A DNA stretch of 64,000 nt, taken from Pseudomonas laurylsulfativorans. Its GTDB lineage: Bacteria > Pseudomonadota > Gammaproteobacteria > Pseudomonadales > Pseudomonadaceae. Both the position numbers and the translations under genes were made by a program. Every line of letters starts with the position of its first letter. The stretch's first letter is position 1. The stretch spans positions 62,001 through 126,000 of the forward strand of contig NZ_MUJK01000009.1 in assembly GCF_002906155.1 (NCBI RefSeq), read 5' to 3'. Shown piece after piece: positions 8,529-16,100 of this stretch. The notes under the pieces are model-generated. The model did no database searches, was not told the origin of the DNA, and worked only from the letters and a program-made list of their open reading frames with translations.

Positions 8529-11500
8529 AAGGGCCTTTCAACCTCTCGGAATGGGCCCTCAAGCATCAGTCGTTCATCTGGTATCTGATGTTCGTCGCGT
8601 TGCTGATGGGTGTGTTCTCGTACTTCAACCTTGGGCGTGAAGAAGACCCTTCGTTCACCATCAAAACCATGGTGATCCAGAGCAAATGGCCGGGGGCGAC
8701 CCAGGAGGAAACCCTCAAGCAGATCACCGACCGGATCGAGAAAAAGCTCGAAGAGCTCGATTCGCTCGACTATGTGAAAAGCTACACGCGCCCCGGTGAA
8801 TCGACGGTGTACGTGTACCTGCGCGACACCACCAGTGCCAAGGACATCCCGGAAATCTGGTACCAGGTGCGCAAGAAGATCAACGACATCAAGTACCAGT
8901 TCCCGCAGGGCATACAGGGGCCGTCGTTCAACGACGAGTTCGGTGACGTCTTCGGGTCGATCTACGCCTTCACCGCCGATGGCCTGACCATGCGCCAGTT
9001 GCGCGATTACGTGGAACAGGCCCGCATGGAAATTCGCGGGGTGCCGGGGCTGGGCAAAATTGAAATGGTCGGCCAGCAGGACGAAGTGCTGTACCTGAAC
9101 TTCTCCACGCGCAAACTCGCCGCGCTGGGCATCGATGAGCGTCAGGTGGTGCAGAGCCTGCAATCGCAGAACGCCGTGACCCCGGCGGGTGTCATCGAAG
9201 CCGGGCCGGAGCGGATTTCGGTGCGCACTTCAGGGAAGTTCGCTTCGGAGAAAGACCTGGCCGAGGTCAACCTCAAGCTCAACGACCGCTACTATCGTCT
9301 GGCCGACATTGCCGAAATCAGTCGCGGCTATGTCGATCCGTCCTCGCCGGAATTCCGCTTCAACGGCAAACCGGCCATCGGCCTGGCGATTGCCATGCAG
9401 AAGGGTGGCAACGTCCAGGCGTTCGGCAAGGCGTTGCACACCCGTATCGATCAGTTGACCGCCGACCTGCCGGTGGGGGTCGGCATCTACAACGTCTCCG
9501 ACCAGGCCGTGGTGGTGGAAGAAGCCGTCGGCGGCTTTACCAGTGCGTTGTTCGAAGCGGTGGTGATCGTACTGCTGGTCAGCTTCGTCAGCCTTGGCGT
9601 GCGCGCCGGGCTGGTGGTGGCGTGCTCGATCCCGTTGGTGCTGGCCATGGTGTTCGTGTTCATGGAGTACAGCGGCATCACCATGCAGCGGATTTCGCTC
9701 GGTGCACTGATCATCGCCCTCGGCCTGTTGGTGGACGATGCGATGATCACCGTGGAGATGATGGTCACGCGCCTGGAGTTGGGTGATACCAAGGAGCAGG
9801 CCGCGACCTTCGCCTACACCTCCACGGCGTTCCCGATGCTCACCGGTACGCTGGTGACCGTGGCGGGCTTCGTGCCGATCGGCTTGAACGCGAGCTCTGC
9901 GGGTGAGTACACCTACACCCTGTTTGCGGTGATTGCCTGCGCGATGCTGGTGTCATGGGTGGTGGCGGTACTGTTTGCGCCGGTGATCGGCGTGCACATT
10001 CTCAGCGCCAACGTGAAACCCCACGAAGGCGAACCCGGGCGCATCGGCAAAGCGTTCAACGGCGGGCTGCTGTGGTGCATGCGCAATCGCTGGTGGGCCA
10101 TCGGCATTACGGTGCTGTGTTTTGTGCTGGCGCTGTTCAGCATGCGCTATGTGCAGAACCAGTTCTTCCCGTCTTCGGATCGTCCGGAAATCCTGGTGGA
10201 CCTGAACCTGCCGCAAAACGCCTCGATCGACGAAACCCGCCGGGCCGTCGATCGTCTCGAAGCCACGCTCAAGGACGATCCGGACATCGTGCGCTGGAGC
10301 ACCTACATCGGTCAGGGCGCCATCCGTTTCTATCTGCCACTGGACCAGCAACTGCAAAACCCGTTCTACGCGCAGTTGGTGATCGTCAGCAAAGGCCATA
10401 CCCGTGAAGCCATGATGCAGAAGATTCGCGAGCGCTTGCGCAACGACTTCGTCGGCATCGGCAGTTATGTCCAGGCACTGGAAATGGGCCCGCCGGTAGG
10501 GCGTCCGATCCAGTACCGGGTCAGCGGCAAGGACATCGACCAGGTGCGCCGCCATGCCATCGACCTGGCCACCGAGCTGGACAAGAACCCGCACATTGGC
10601 GAGATCATCTACGACTGGAACGAACCGGGCAAAGTCCTGCGCATCGACATCGCCCAGGACAAGGCGCGGCAGTTGGGCTTGTCTTCCGAGGATGTGGCCA
10701 ACCTGATGAACGGCATCGTCAGCGGCCAGACGGTGACCCAGGTCGATGACGACATTTACCTGATCAACGTGGTCGGTCGTGCGGTGGATTCCGAACGCGG
10801 TACGCCGGAAACCCTGCAGAACCTGCAAATCGTCACGCCGAGCGGCACGTCGATTCCGCTGCTGGCATTCGCCACGGTGCGCTACGAACTGGAGCAGCCG
10901 TTGGTATGGCGTAGGGATCGCCTGCCAACCATCACCATCAAGGCGGCGATACGCGACGAGATCCAGCCGACGGACCTGGTGAAAATCCTCAAGCCGTCCA
11001 TCGACGACTTCGCTGCCAAATTGCCGGCGGGCTACAAAGTCGCCACCGGCGGTACGGTGGAGGAAAGCGGCAAGGCCCAAGGGCCGATTGCCAAGGTTGT
11101 GCCGCTGATGTTGTTCATGATGGCGACCTTCCTGATGATCCAGCTGCACAGCGTACAGAAGCTGTTCCTGGTGGCCAGCGTCGCACCACTGGGGTTGATC
11201 GGCGTGGTGATTGCGCTGGTGCCTACCGGTACGCCAATGGGCTTCGTGGCGATCCTCGGGATTCTGGCGTTGATCGGTATCATCATTCGTAACTCGGTGA
11301 TCCTGGTGACCCAGATCGACGATTACGAGCAGAAGGGCTATACGCCGTGGGATGCGGTGGTGCAGGCCACCGAGCATCGACGTCGGCCGATCCTGCTGAC
11401 CGCGGCGGCGGCGAGCATGGGGATGATCCCGATTGCCCGGGAAGTGTTCTGGGGGCCGATGGCCTACGCGATGATCGGCGGGATCGTCATCGCTACCTTG

Positions 11501-11575
11501 CTGACGCTGCTGTTTTTGCCGGCGCTGTATGTGGCCTGGTACAAGATTCGCGAGCCGAAGAAAGAGGCTGTTTAA
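8525..11575 (+). CDS. triC: RND multidrug efflux permease (TriC-like)
   Basis: This 1016-aa RND pump has twelve membrane helices. One group of helices lies after residue 10, one near 335-500 and one near 855-1005, with two large periplasmic loops between. The proton-relay aspartates are present in GLLVDDAMITVEMMV (about residue 405). Length and N-terminus agree with P. aeruginosa TriC. It exports hydrophobic compounds using the proton gradient. No outer-membrane factor gene follows, so a shared channel such as an OpmH/TolC homologue encoded elsewhere must serve it. Substrate cannot be read from sequence. Confidence 0.9.
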   Translation: MKGPFNLSEWALKHQSFIWYLMFVALLMGVFSYFNLGREEDPSFTIKTMVIQSKWPGATQEETLKQITDRIEKKLEELDSLDYVKSYTRPGESTVYVYLRDTTSAKDIPEIWYQVRKKINDIKYQFPQGIQGPSFNDEFGDVFGSIYAFTADGLTMRQLRDYVEQARMEIRGVPGLGKIEMVGQQDEVLYLNFSTRKLAALGIDERQVVQSLQSQNAVTPAGVIEAGPERISVRTSGKFASEKDLAEVNLKLNDRYYRLADIAEISRGYVDPSSPEFRFNGKPAIGLAIAMQKGGNVQAFGKALHTRIDQLTADLPVGVGIYNVSDQAVVVEEAVGGFTSALFEAVVIVLLVSFVSLGVRAGLVVACSIPLVLAMVFVFMEYSGITMQRISLGALIIALGLLVDDAMITVEMMVTRLELGDTKEQAATFAYTSTAFPMLTGTLVTVAGFVPIGLNASSAGEYTYTLFAVIACAMLVSWVVAVLFAPVIGVHILSANVKPHEGEPGRIGKAFNGGLLWCMRNRWWAIGITVLCFVLALFSMRYVQNQFFPSSDRPEILVDLNLPQNASIDETRRAVDRLEATLKDDPDIVRWSTYIGQGAIRFYLPLDQQLQNPFYAQLVIVSKGHTREAMMQKIRERLRNDFVGIGSYVQALEMGPPVGRPIQYRVSGKDIDQVRRHAIDLATELDKNPHIGEIIYDWNEPGKVLRIDIAQDKARQLGLSSEDVANLMNGIVSGQTVTQVDDDIYLINVVGRAVDSERGTPETLQNLQIVTPSGTSIPLLAFATVRYELEQPLVWRRDRLPTITIKAAIRDEIQPTDLVKILKPSIDDFAAKLPAGYKVATGGTVEESGKAQGPIAKVVPLMLFMMATFLMIQLHSVQKLFLVASVAPLGLIGVVIALVPTGTPMGFVAILGILALIGIIIRNSVILVTQIDDYEQKGYTPWDAVVQATEHRRRPILLTAAAASMGMIPIAREVFWGPMAYAMIGGIVIATLLTLLFLPALYVAWYKIREPKKEAV

Positions 11576-11593
11576 AAAGCTAGCGCTGCGCGC

Positions 11594-11660
11594 TCATCGC
11601 GGGCAAGTCCGCTCCCACAGGGTTCAGCGCAATCCCTGTAGGAGCGGGCTTGCCGCGATG
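11594..11660. repeat. Short REP pair, head-to-head
   Basis: ATCGCGGGCAAGTCCGCTCC followed by an inverted TGTAGGAGCGGGCTTGCCGC unit, with about 20 bases between. It lies between the convergent triC and methyltransferase genes. Confidence 0.8.
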
Positions 11661-11673
11661 GCGTCCGAATGGG

Positions 11674-12303
11674 CTACACAGCTTTACGCCAGACACTCGC
11701 CAACCAAGGCTGCTGCTCCCGCGGCAGCCCTGCTGGCCGGTAGTAATGCTCAAGCTCCACAAACCCCGCCTCGACCAACAATTGCTGCCAGGCCGCCAGG
11801 TCGTGGTACGACCCATAACGCGGCCCATTCCAGCCTTCCTGGTTCTCGCCACGGGGATTGGAACTGAACAACACGCCACCCGGCTTGAGTGTTCCCCACA
11901 ACTGCTTTAACACCCGTGGCAACTCCTGGCGCGGAACATGAAACAGCACCGCATTGGCAAAAACTCCATCGAAACGTTCGGCCGGCAGATCGAGCTTCAG
12001 GAAGTCCTGCTGCCACACCTCACAATCGCTGTCCTCGCGGGCCATCTGCGCAAACTTTTCCGAACCGTCGAGGCCGACCGCCTTGTGCCCCATGCGGGTG
12101 AAGGTTTGCAGATCTCGGCCTGGCCCGCAGCCGAAGTCGAGAATGTCAAAAGGCGCTTCGCCCTGAATATGCCGCAACAGGGCATCGATGTTCTGGCTGA
12201 CGTCGTGATCACGCGTGCCTTCACGGAAACTTTCGGCCGTCGAGTTGTAGTGGCCCAGGGTCGTGGCGGTGATCTGTTCGAGGTCGTCGGGTGTTTGCTT
12301 CAT
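11674..12303 (-). CDS. Class I SAM-dependent methyltransferase
   Basis: This 209-aa protein has the class I methyltransferase fold. Motif I is ILDFGCGPGRD (about residue 54), the acidic end of strand 2 is AVGLDGSE, and the post-motif region is FDGVFANAVLFHVPR. The region KPGGVLFSSNPRG matches motif III. The substrate is not identifiable; the group includes small-molecule methyltransferases. It is a single gene on the minus strand, and the ATG is the first in frame. REP pairs lie on both sides. Confidence 0.85.
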   Translation of the reverse strand: MKQTPDDLEQITATTLGHYNSTAESFREGTRDHDVSQNIDALLRHIQGEAPFDILDFGCGPGRDLQTFTRMGHKAVGLDGSEKFAQMAREDSDCEVWQQDFLKLDLPAERFDGVFANAVLFHVPRQELPRVLKQLWGTLKPGGVLFSSNPRGENQEGWNGPRYGSYHDLAAWQQLLVEAGFVELEHYYRPAGLPREQQPWLASVWRKAV

Positions 12304-12370
12304 GGTCGGCTGCGCAGGTCATTGGGATTTGCCGAATATACGCCATGGCGCCGGGGGCTGCTGCGCAGCC

Positions 12371-12455
12371 CATCGCGGGCAAGCCCGCTCCTACAGGTAC
12401 CGCGGCGTTTGAACCAGTACGCCGTCCTGTAGGAGCGGGCTTGCCCGCGATGGCG
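12371..12455. repeat. Short REP pair, head-to-head
   Basis: CATCGCGGGCAAGCCCGCTC and, 30 bases later, its inverse TGTAGGAGCGGGCTTGCCCG. It lies between the methyltransferase start and the DUF gene stop. Confidence 0.85.
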
Positions 12456-12476
12456 GTGGCACAGACAACAAATGAC

Positions 12477-12833
12477 TCAGCCCTTTTTCATCCCCAGACA
12501 CTCAATGGAGTGATCCACCATCGCCTTGGCAATTTCCAGCAAATGCCAGATCGAGTACACCATCGCCCGGTCGGCGCCCTTGAGTTGATCGCCACACTGA
12601 TACGCCGTGACCGAAGCACAACGCAGTAGGTCGGCGACATAGAGTTGGGGGTCTTCAAAGCTCACGTCTTTGCTGACGTTGTAGAAGCGCATTTCATCAG
12701 GGGGTGTGGGTTGCTTGCCGGTGAGGTAGAAATCAATCGCACGGTAAAGCGCTGAGCGATCCCTGAGGGGGTCTTCAGTGGCGGTTTCGTTGGCGGGATT
12801 TTCGGTAGGCGGATCGGGAACGGATTTTTCCAT
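12477..12833 (-). CDS. Small DUF6124/DUF3077-like protein behind a structured leader RNA
   Basis: This 118-aa acidic protein starts MEKSVPDPPTENPANETA. A helical C-terminal half follows, containing ADLLRCASVTAYQC and MVYSIWHLLEIAKAM. The layout resembles the Pseudomonas small proteins annotated DUF6124 or DUF3077, named here from memory and with caution. No catalytic motif is visible and the function is unknown. The start ATG is preceded by AGGAG eight bases upstream. That AGGAG lies inside the 3' pairing strand of the leader RNA at 12834-13065, so translation is probably controlled by RNA folding. No other gene shares its strand directly downstream. Confidence 0.75.
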   Translation of the reverse strand: MEKSVPDPPTENPANETATEDPLRDRSALYRAIDFYLTGKQPTPPDEMRFYNVSKDVSFEDPQLYVADLLRCASVTAYQCGDQLKGADRAMVYSIWHLLEIAKAMVDHSIECLGMKKG

Positions 12834-13065
12834 GAGTGTTACTCCTATTGCTGCATGGGAGCCATCACTTATCGCCTACTAAACGATTGGGTGGCGGCTG
12901 TACGCAGGTTAGTAGGCCGGTCAATAGGAGAAACCGGTGCACCCGAAGATGCCCCACGCACAGCCACCATATTCTGCATGCGGCAAAACTTGCCGGACAT
13001 GGGTATGGAATCGCTATGCGCCTATTGTTCCGGGCTACTAAACCCGATCACTGATATGCAGTGAC
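12834..13065 (-). promoter_or_regulatory. Structured pseudoknotted leader RNA, copy A
   Basis: Read on the minus strand the parts in order are as follows. Hairpin CACTG/CAGTG (13063-13049). Switch strand pairing partner (13041-13021). P1 5' strand GGTGGCTGT (12968-12960). P2 hairpin GCATC-TTCG-GGTGC (12952-12939). P3 stem CCGGT/ACCGG (12938-12917). P4 GCCTACTAA (12917-12909) pairing with TTAGTAGGC (12882-12874). The P1 3' strand lies inside the P4 loop (12902-12890). CAATAGGAG (12850-12842) contains the Shine-Dalgarno and complements the P3 loop CTCCTATTG. The same order recurs at 47203-47440 with compensatory changes. The fold was read by eye. Confidence 0.75.
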
Positions 13066-13205
13066 GGGCCGAGACTAGCCACGGAAATCGGCAGGCGCAA
13101 GCGAGCGAAATGATCTAGGAAATGTCCTGCAAAGGAAAGGGAACAGGCCTGCAAAACCGCTGATTTCCCTGTACGAAAACTTCCCTCTGGAAGCATGTAA
13201 TGACC

Positions 13206-13338
13206 TGTGGCGAGGGGGCTTGCCCCCGTTCGACTGCGCAGCAGTCGTAAAACCAGCGGCCTCGTTTTTTCTGACACAACTCATTGAATGGTTTTAGGGC
13301 CGCTTCGCGCCCCAACGGGGGCAAGCCCCCTCGCCACA
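13206..13338. repeat. Long REP-type inverted repeat
   Basis: TGTGGCGAGGGGGCTTGCCC at 13206 with an inner GACTGCGCAGCAGTC palindrome, and the inverse arm ending 13338. It lies just after the metI stop, between the metNI operon end and leader RNA A. Confidence 0.9.
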
Positions 13339-13357
13339 AAGAGTTCGCGCAAGATGC

Positions 13358-14002
13358 CTAGCGCTTGTTCAACCCCCGAGCCAACCGATCCCCACCGAGT
13401 TGAATCACCGCCACCAACGCCACCAGCAACACAATCACCGTCAACATGATCTGGCTATCAAAGCGCTGATACCCATACCGGTAGGCAATGTCCCCCAGCC
13501 CGCCCGCACCAATCGCCCCGGCCATGGCCGATGAGTTGATCATTGTCACCAAAGTGATGGTGAACCCGCCGACAATCCCCGGCAGCGCTTCTGGCAACAA
13601 CACATGCCAGACGATGTGCCCGCGCCGGCAGCCCATGGCTTGCGCCGCTTCGATCAGTCCGTGATCGACCTCGCGCAAACTGACCTCGGCAATGCGCGCA
13701 AAGAACGGCGTGGCGGCGATGGTCAGCGGCACCACGGCCGCCCAAACGCCGTAGGTGGTACCGACGATCAATCGGGTGAACGGAATCAGCGCCACCATCA
13801 AAATCAGAAACGGAACCGAGCGAAACAGGTTCACGAAAGCACCCAAAACGCGGTTCAGCCCCGGGGCTTCGTAGATGCCACCCTTGGAACTGGTGACCAG
13901 GATCACCGCCAGCGGAATGCCCGCCAACAACGCGATCAGCGACGACACGCCGACCATCAAGAATGTGTCGATAAAACCCTGCAGCAAGCGATCAAACCAC
14001 AT
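13358..14002 (-). CDS. metI: Methionine-type ABC transporter permease
   Basis: This 214-aa permease of the MetI family has five or six membrane helices. The cytoplasmic EAA loop is EAAQAMGCRRGHIVWHVLLP. It pairs with the MetN ATPase to import methionine or a related sulfur compound. The ATG at 14002 follows GGAGG by nine bases and overlaps the metN stop by 11 bases, so the two are translationally coupled. A longer frame upstream lies within metN and has no support. It is the last gene of metQ-metN-metI. Confidence 0.9.
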   Translation of the reverse strand: MWFDRLLQGFIDTFLMVGVSSLIALLAGIPLAVILVTSSKGGIYEAPGLNRVLGAFVNLFRSVPFLILMVALIPFTRLIVGTTYGVWAAVVPLTIAATPFFARIAEVSLREVDHGLIEAAQAMGCRRGHIVWHVLLPEALPGIVGGFTITLVTMINSSAMAGAIGAGGLGDIAYRYGYQRFDSQIMLTVIVLLVALVAVIQLGGDRLARGLNKR

Positions 14003-15113
14003 AACCCAGCACCTCCACCTGTTGCGCCCATTGACCGGCGCGTTGACGCAATTCATCGGCACCGAGGGACGAGCCGGTCACCGCCAGCAGCAGTTGTCCA
14101 AGTGCATGGCCCTGAATCCGTTCCACGCCGCCTTGCAGCAATCGCACACGGCCTCCGAGGGCGCTGAATAGTGCGGCCAGGTCCGGTTCGTCGCGTTGGC
14201 TGCCGGTGAACTGCAAGCGCAGGACCACGGCGGCATCGGAGGACTTTGGCTGCGGCTGCAAACGGCTTTGCAGCTCTTTGGGCAATGCATGTTGCAGCGG
14301 CGCCAGCAGCGTCTTGCTGACCTCGTGCTGCGGATTGCCGAACACTTCCCACACCGGCCCTTGCTCGACGACGCGCCCGTGTTCGAGGACGACCACGCGA
14401 TCACAGATTTCACGGATCACTGCCATCTCGTGGGTGATCAAAACGATGGTCAGCCCCAGGCGTCGGTTGATCTCGCACAGCAGGCCGAGAATCGATTGCG
14501 TGGTCTCGGGGTCGAGTGCCGAGGTGGCTTCGTCGCACAGCAGGATTTGCGGGTCATGCACCAGCGCCCGGGCAATGCCCACGCGCTGTTTCTGCCCACC
14601 GGACAACTGCGCCGGGTAAGCCTTGTGTTTGGCCTGCAAGCCGACCAGTTCCAGCAATTCACGGACTTTCCGCTCGCGTTTTTCCTTGGGCACGCCAGCG
14701 ACTTTCAGCGGCAGTTCGACGTTCTGCCAAACGGTCTTGGCCGACATCAGATTGAAGTGCTGGAAGATCATGCCGATGCGCCGACGCAGCGCCACCAGGC
14801 GGTCTTCGTCGAACTCGCCGATGTCCACCTGATCGATCAGCACTCGACCGCTGCTCGGTTGTTCCAGGCGATTGATGGTACGGATCAGCGACGACTTGCC
14901 GGCGCCGCTGCGACCAATGATGCCGAACACTTCGCCGCGCTGGATTGCCAGGTCGATGCCGTGTAATGCAGCCACCGGTCCTTGCTGGCCGTTGTAGGTT
15001 TTGCCCAGGCCGATGAAGCGGACGTGGGCATGGTTGAGTTCGGGGTGCAGCTCAGTGCGCTCGGCGCTTTGCGGCTCTGGAATTTCCAGTCGCCGTTGGA
15101 TGGCGGCGGTCAT
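13992..15113 (-). CDS. metN: Methionine-type ABC transporter ATPase
   Basis: This 373-aa MetN-type ATPase has Walker A GRSGAGKSS (about residue 68), signature LSGGQKQRVGIARAL, Walker B ILLCDEATSALDP and H-loop ITHEMAVI. A C-terminal NIL-type domain after residue 280 (VVLRLQFTGSQRDEP) is the regulatory ligand-sensing domain known in MetN. The start ATG 15113 is preferred over an in-frame TTG five codons upstream; the metQ stop is two bases away. It powers MetI/MetQ uptake. Substrate could be methionine, its sulfoxide or another organosulfur compound, given the neighbouring monooxygenase genes. Confidence 0.92.
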   Translation of the reverse strand: MTAAIQRRLEIPEPQSAERTELHPELNHAHVRFIGLGKTYNGQQGPVAALHGIDLAIQRGEVFGIIGRSGAGKSSLIRTINRLEQPSSGRVLIDQVDIGEFDEDRLVALRRRIGMIFQHFNLMSAKTVWQNVELPLKVAGVPKEKRERKVRELLELVGLQAKHKAYPAQLSGGQKQRVGIARALVHDPQILLCDEATSALDPETTQSILGLLCEINRRLGLTIVLITHEMAVIREICDRVVVLEHGRVVEQGPVWEVFGNPQHEVSKTLLAPLQHALPKELQSRLQPQPKSSDAAVVLRLQFTGSQRDEPDLAALFSALGGRVRLLQGGVERIQGHALGQLLLAVTGSSLGADELRQRAGQWAQQVEVLGYVV

Positions 15114-15115
15114 GC

Positions 15116-15925
15116 TCAGCTTTCCCAACCAGCTTGGTAGAGCTTGCCGTGAGCTTTATCCAACGCGGCGCGCACAGCGGGTGAGTGCTGGTAGATGTCG
15201 ACGAACTTGATCAGGCGCGGGTCGGTTTTGCTCTTGGGCTGGATCACGAACTGGATCACGTATTCCTTGTGATCGAGCCCGTCGAACAGCAGCGCGGAGC
15301 CTGCATCGAAGGTTTTCGACAAGCGAATGTAGGCGGGGTAGCCCTGCACCAGATCGGCATCGTCATAGGCACGTACCAGTTGCACGGCTTCGACCTGGAG
15401 GATCTTGATTTTCTTCGGGTTGGCGATGATGTCTTCTTCGGTGGCCTTGTAGCCGACGCCGGGCTTGAGGGTGATCAGCCCGGCCTTGGCCAGCAGCTGC
15501 AAGCCACGACCGCTGTTGATCGGATCGTTGGCGATAGCCACGCTGGCGCCTTGTGGCAGTTCGTCGAAGCTTTTGTATTTCTTCGAGTAGAGGCCGACGT
15601 TGTTGATGATGCCCGGCGCGAATGGCACCAGGTCGAAACCTGACGCAGCCTTGGCGTTTTCCAGGAACGGGATGTGCTGGAAGTAGTTCACGTCGATGTC
15701 GCCGGCGGCGAGGCTGACGTTCGGCGCGATCCAGTCGGTGAACTCCACCAACTCGACTTTCAGGCCTTGTTTGCCGGCTTCTTCGACCGCTGCTTCCAGG
15801 GGGATGGCGAAGGCGGCGGTGGTGCCGATTTTCAGGGGCGCGTCGGCGGCGAAGGTCACCGAGCTGAACAGGCCGAGGGCCAGGGCCAGTGCTTTGACTG
15901 GGTGAGAGAGGTAGTGCTTTTTCAT
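15116..15925 (-). CDS. metQ: MetQ/NlpA-family substrate-binding protein
   Basis: This 269-aa binding protein of the MetQ family has a signal peptide ending GLFSSVTFAADAP and no lipobox cysteine, so it is probably a free periplasmic protein. Landmarks include EFTDWIAPNVSLAAGDIDVN and NDPINSGRGLQLL. The start at 15925 (MKKHYLSH) has GGAAAA upstream; a start six codons earlier is unsupported. It leads the operon metQ-metN-metI. A long REP element separates it from the upstream monooxygenase gene, but all share a strand and may be co-transcribed. It shares only moderate similarity with the orphan MetQ-like protein at 3746. Confidence 0.9.
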   Translation of the reverse strand: MKKHYLSHPVKALALALGLFSSVTFAADAPLKIGTTAAFAIPLEAAVEEAGKQGLKVELVEFTDWIAPNVSLAAGDIDVNYFQHIPFLENAKAASGFDLVPFAPGIINNVGLYSKKYKSFDELPQGASVAIANDPINSGRGLQLLAKAGLITLKPGVGYKATEEDIIANPKKIKILQVEAVQLVRAYDDADLVQGYPAYIRLSKTFDAGSALLFDGLDHKEYVIQFVIQPKSKTDPRLIKFVDIYQHSPAVRAALDKAHGKLYQAGWES

Positions 15926-15965
15926 GATGTATTTTCCAGTCAATTATTTAATGTGTACGCGTATT

Positions 15966-16097
15966 TGTGGCGAGGGGGCTTGCCCCCGTTGGGCCGCGCA
16001 GCGGCCCCAAAGACTTCAATGAGGTGTGTCAGTTAAAACTCGACTACTGGTCTCGCGACTGCTGCGCAGTCGAACGGGGGCAAGCCCCCTCGCCACA
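15966..16097. repeat. Long REP-type inverted repeat
   Basis: TGTGGCGAGGGGGCTTGCCC at 15966 and the inverse arm ending 16097, three bases from the stop codon of the monooxygenase gene. Inner arms are GGGCCGCGCAGCGGCCC and GACTGCTGCGCAGTC. Confidence 0.9.
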
Positions 16098-16100
16098 GGG

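Noticed and set aside
12855..13064. Plus-strand 69-codon frame over leader RNA A, and a similar frame at 47217-47408 over copy B
   Set aside because: The two frames are not similar as proteins beyond short pieces, while the minus-strand RNA pairing is conserved with compensatory changes. The conservation is explained by RNA structure.
12834..13065. Self-cleaving ribozyme or HDV-like fold for the leader RNA
   Set aside because: The helix order differs from HDV, which has two nested helices closing over P3 and P4, and no known catalytic core is seen. A cis-regulatory leader ending at a start codon fits better.
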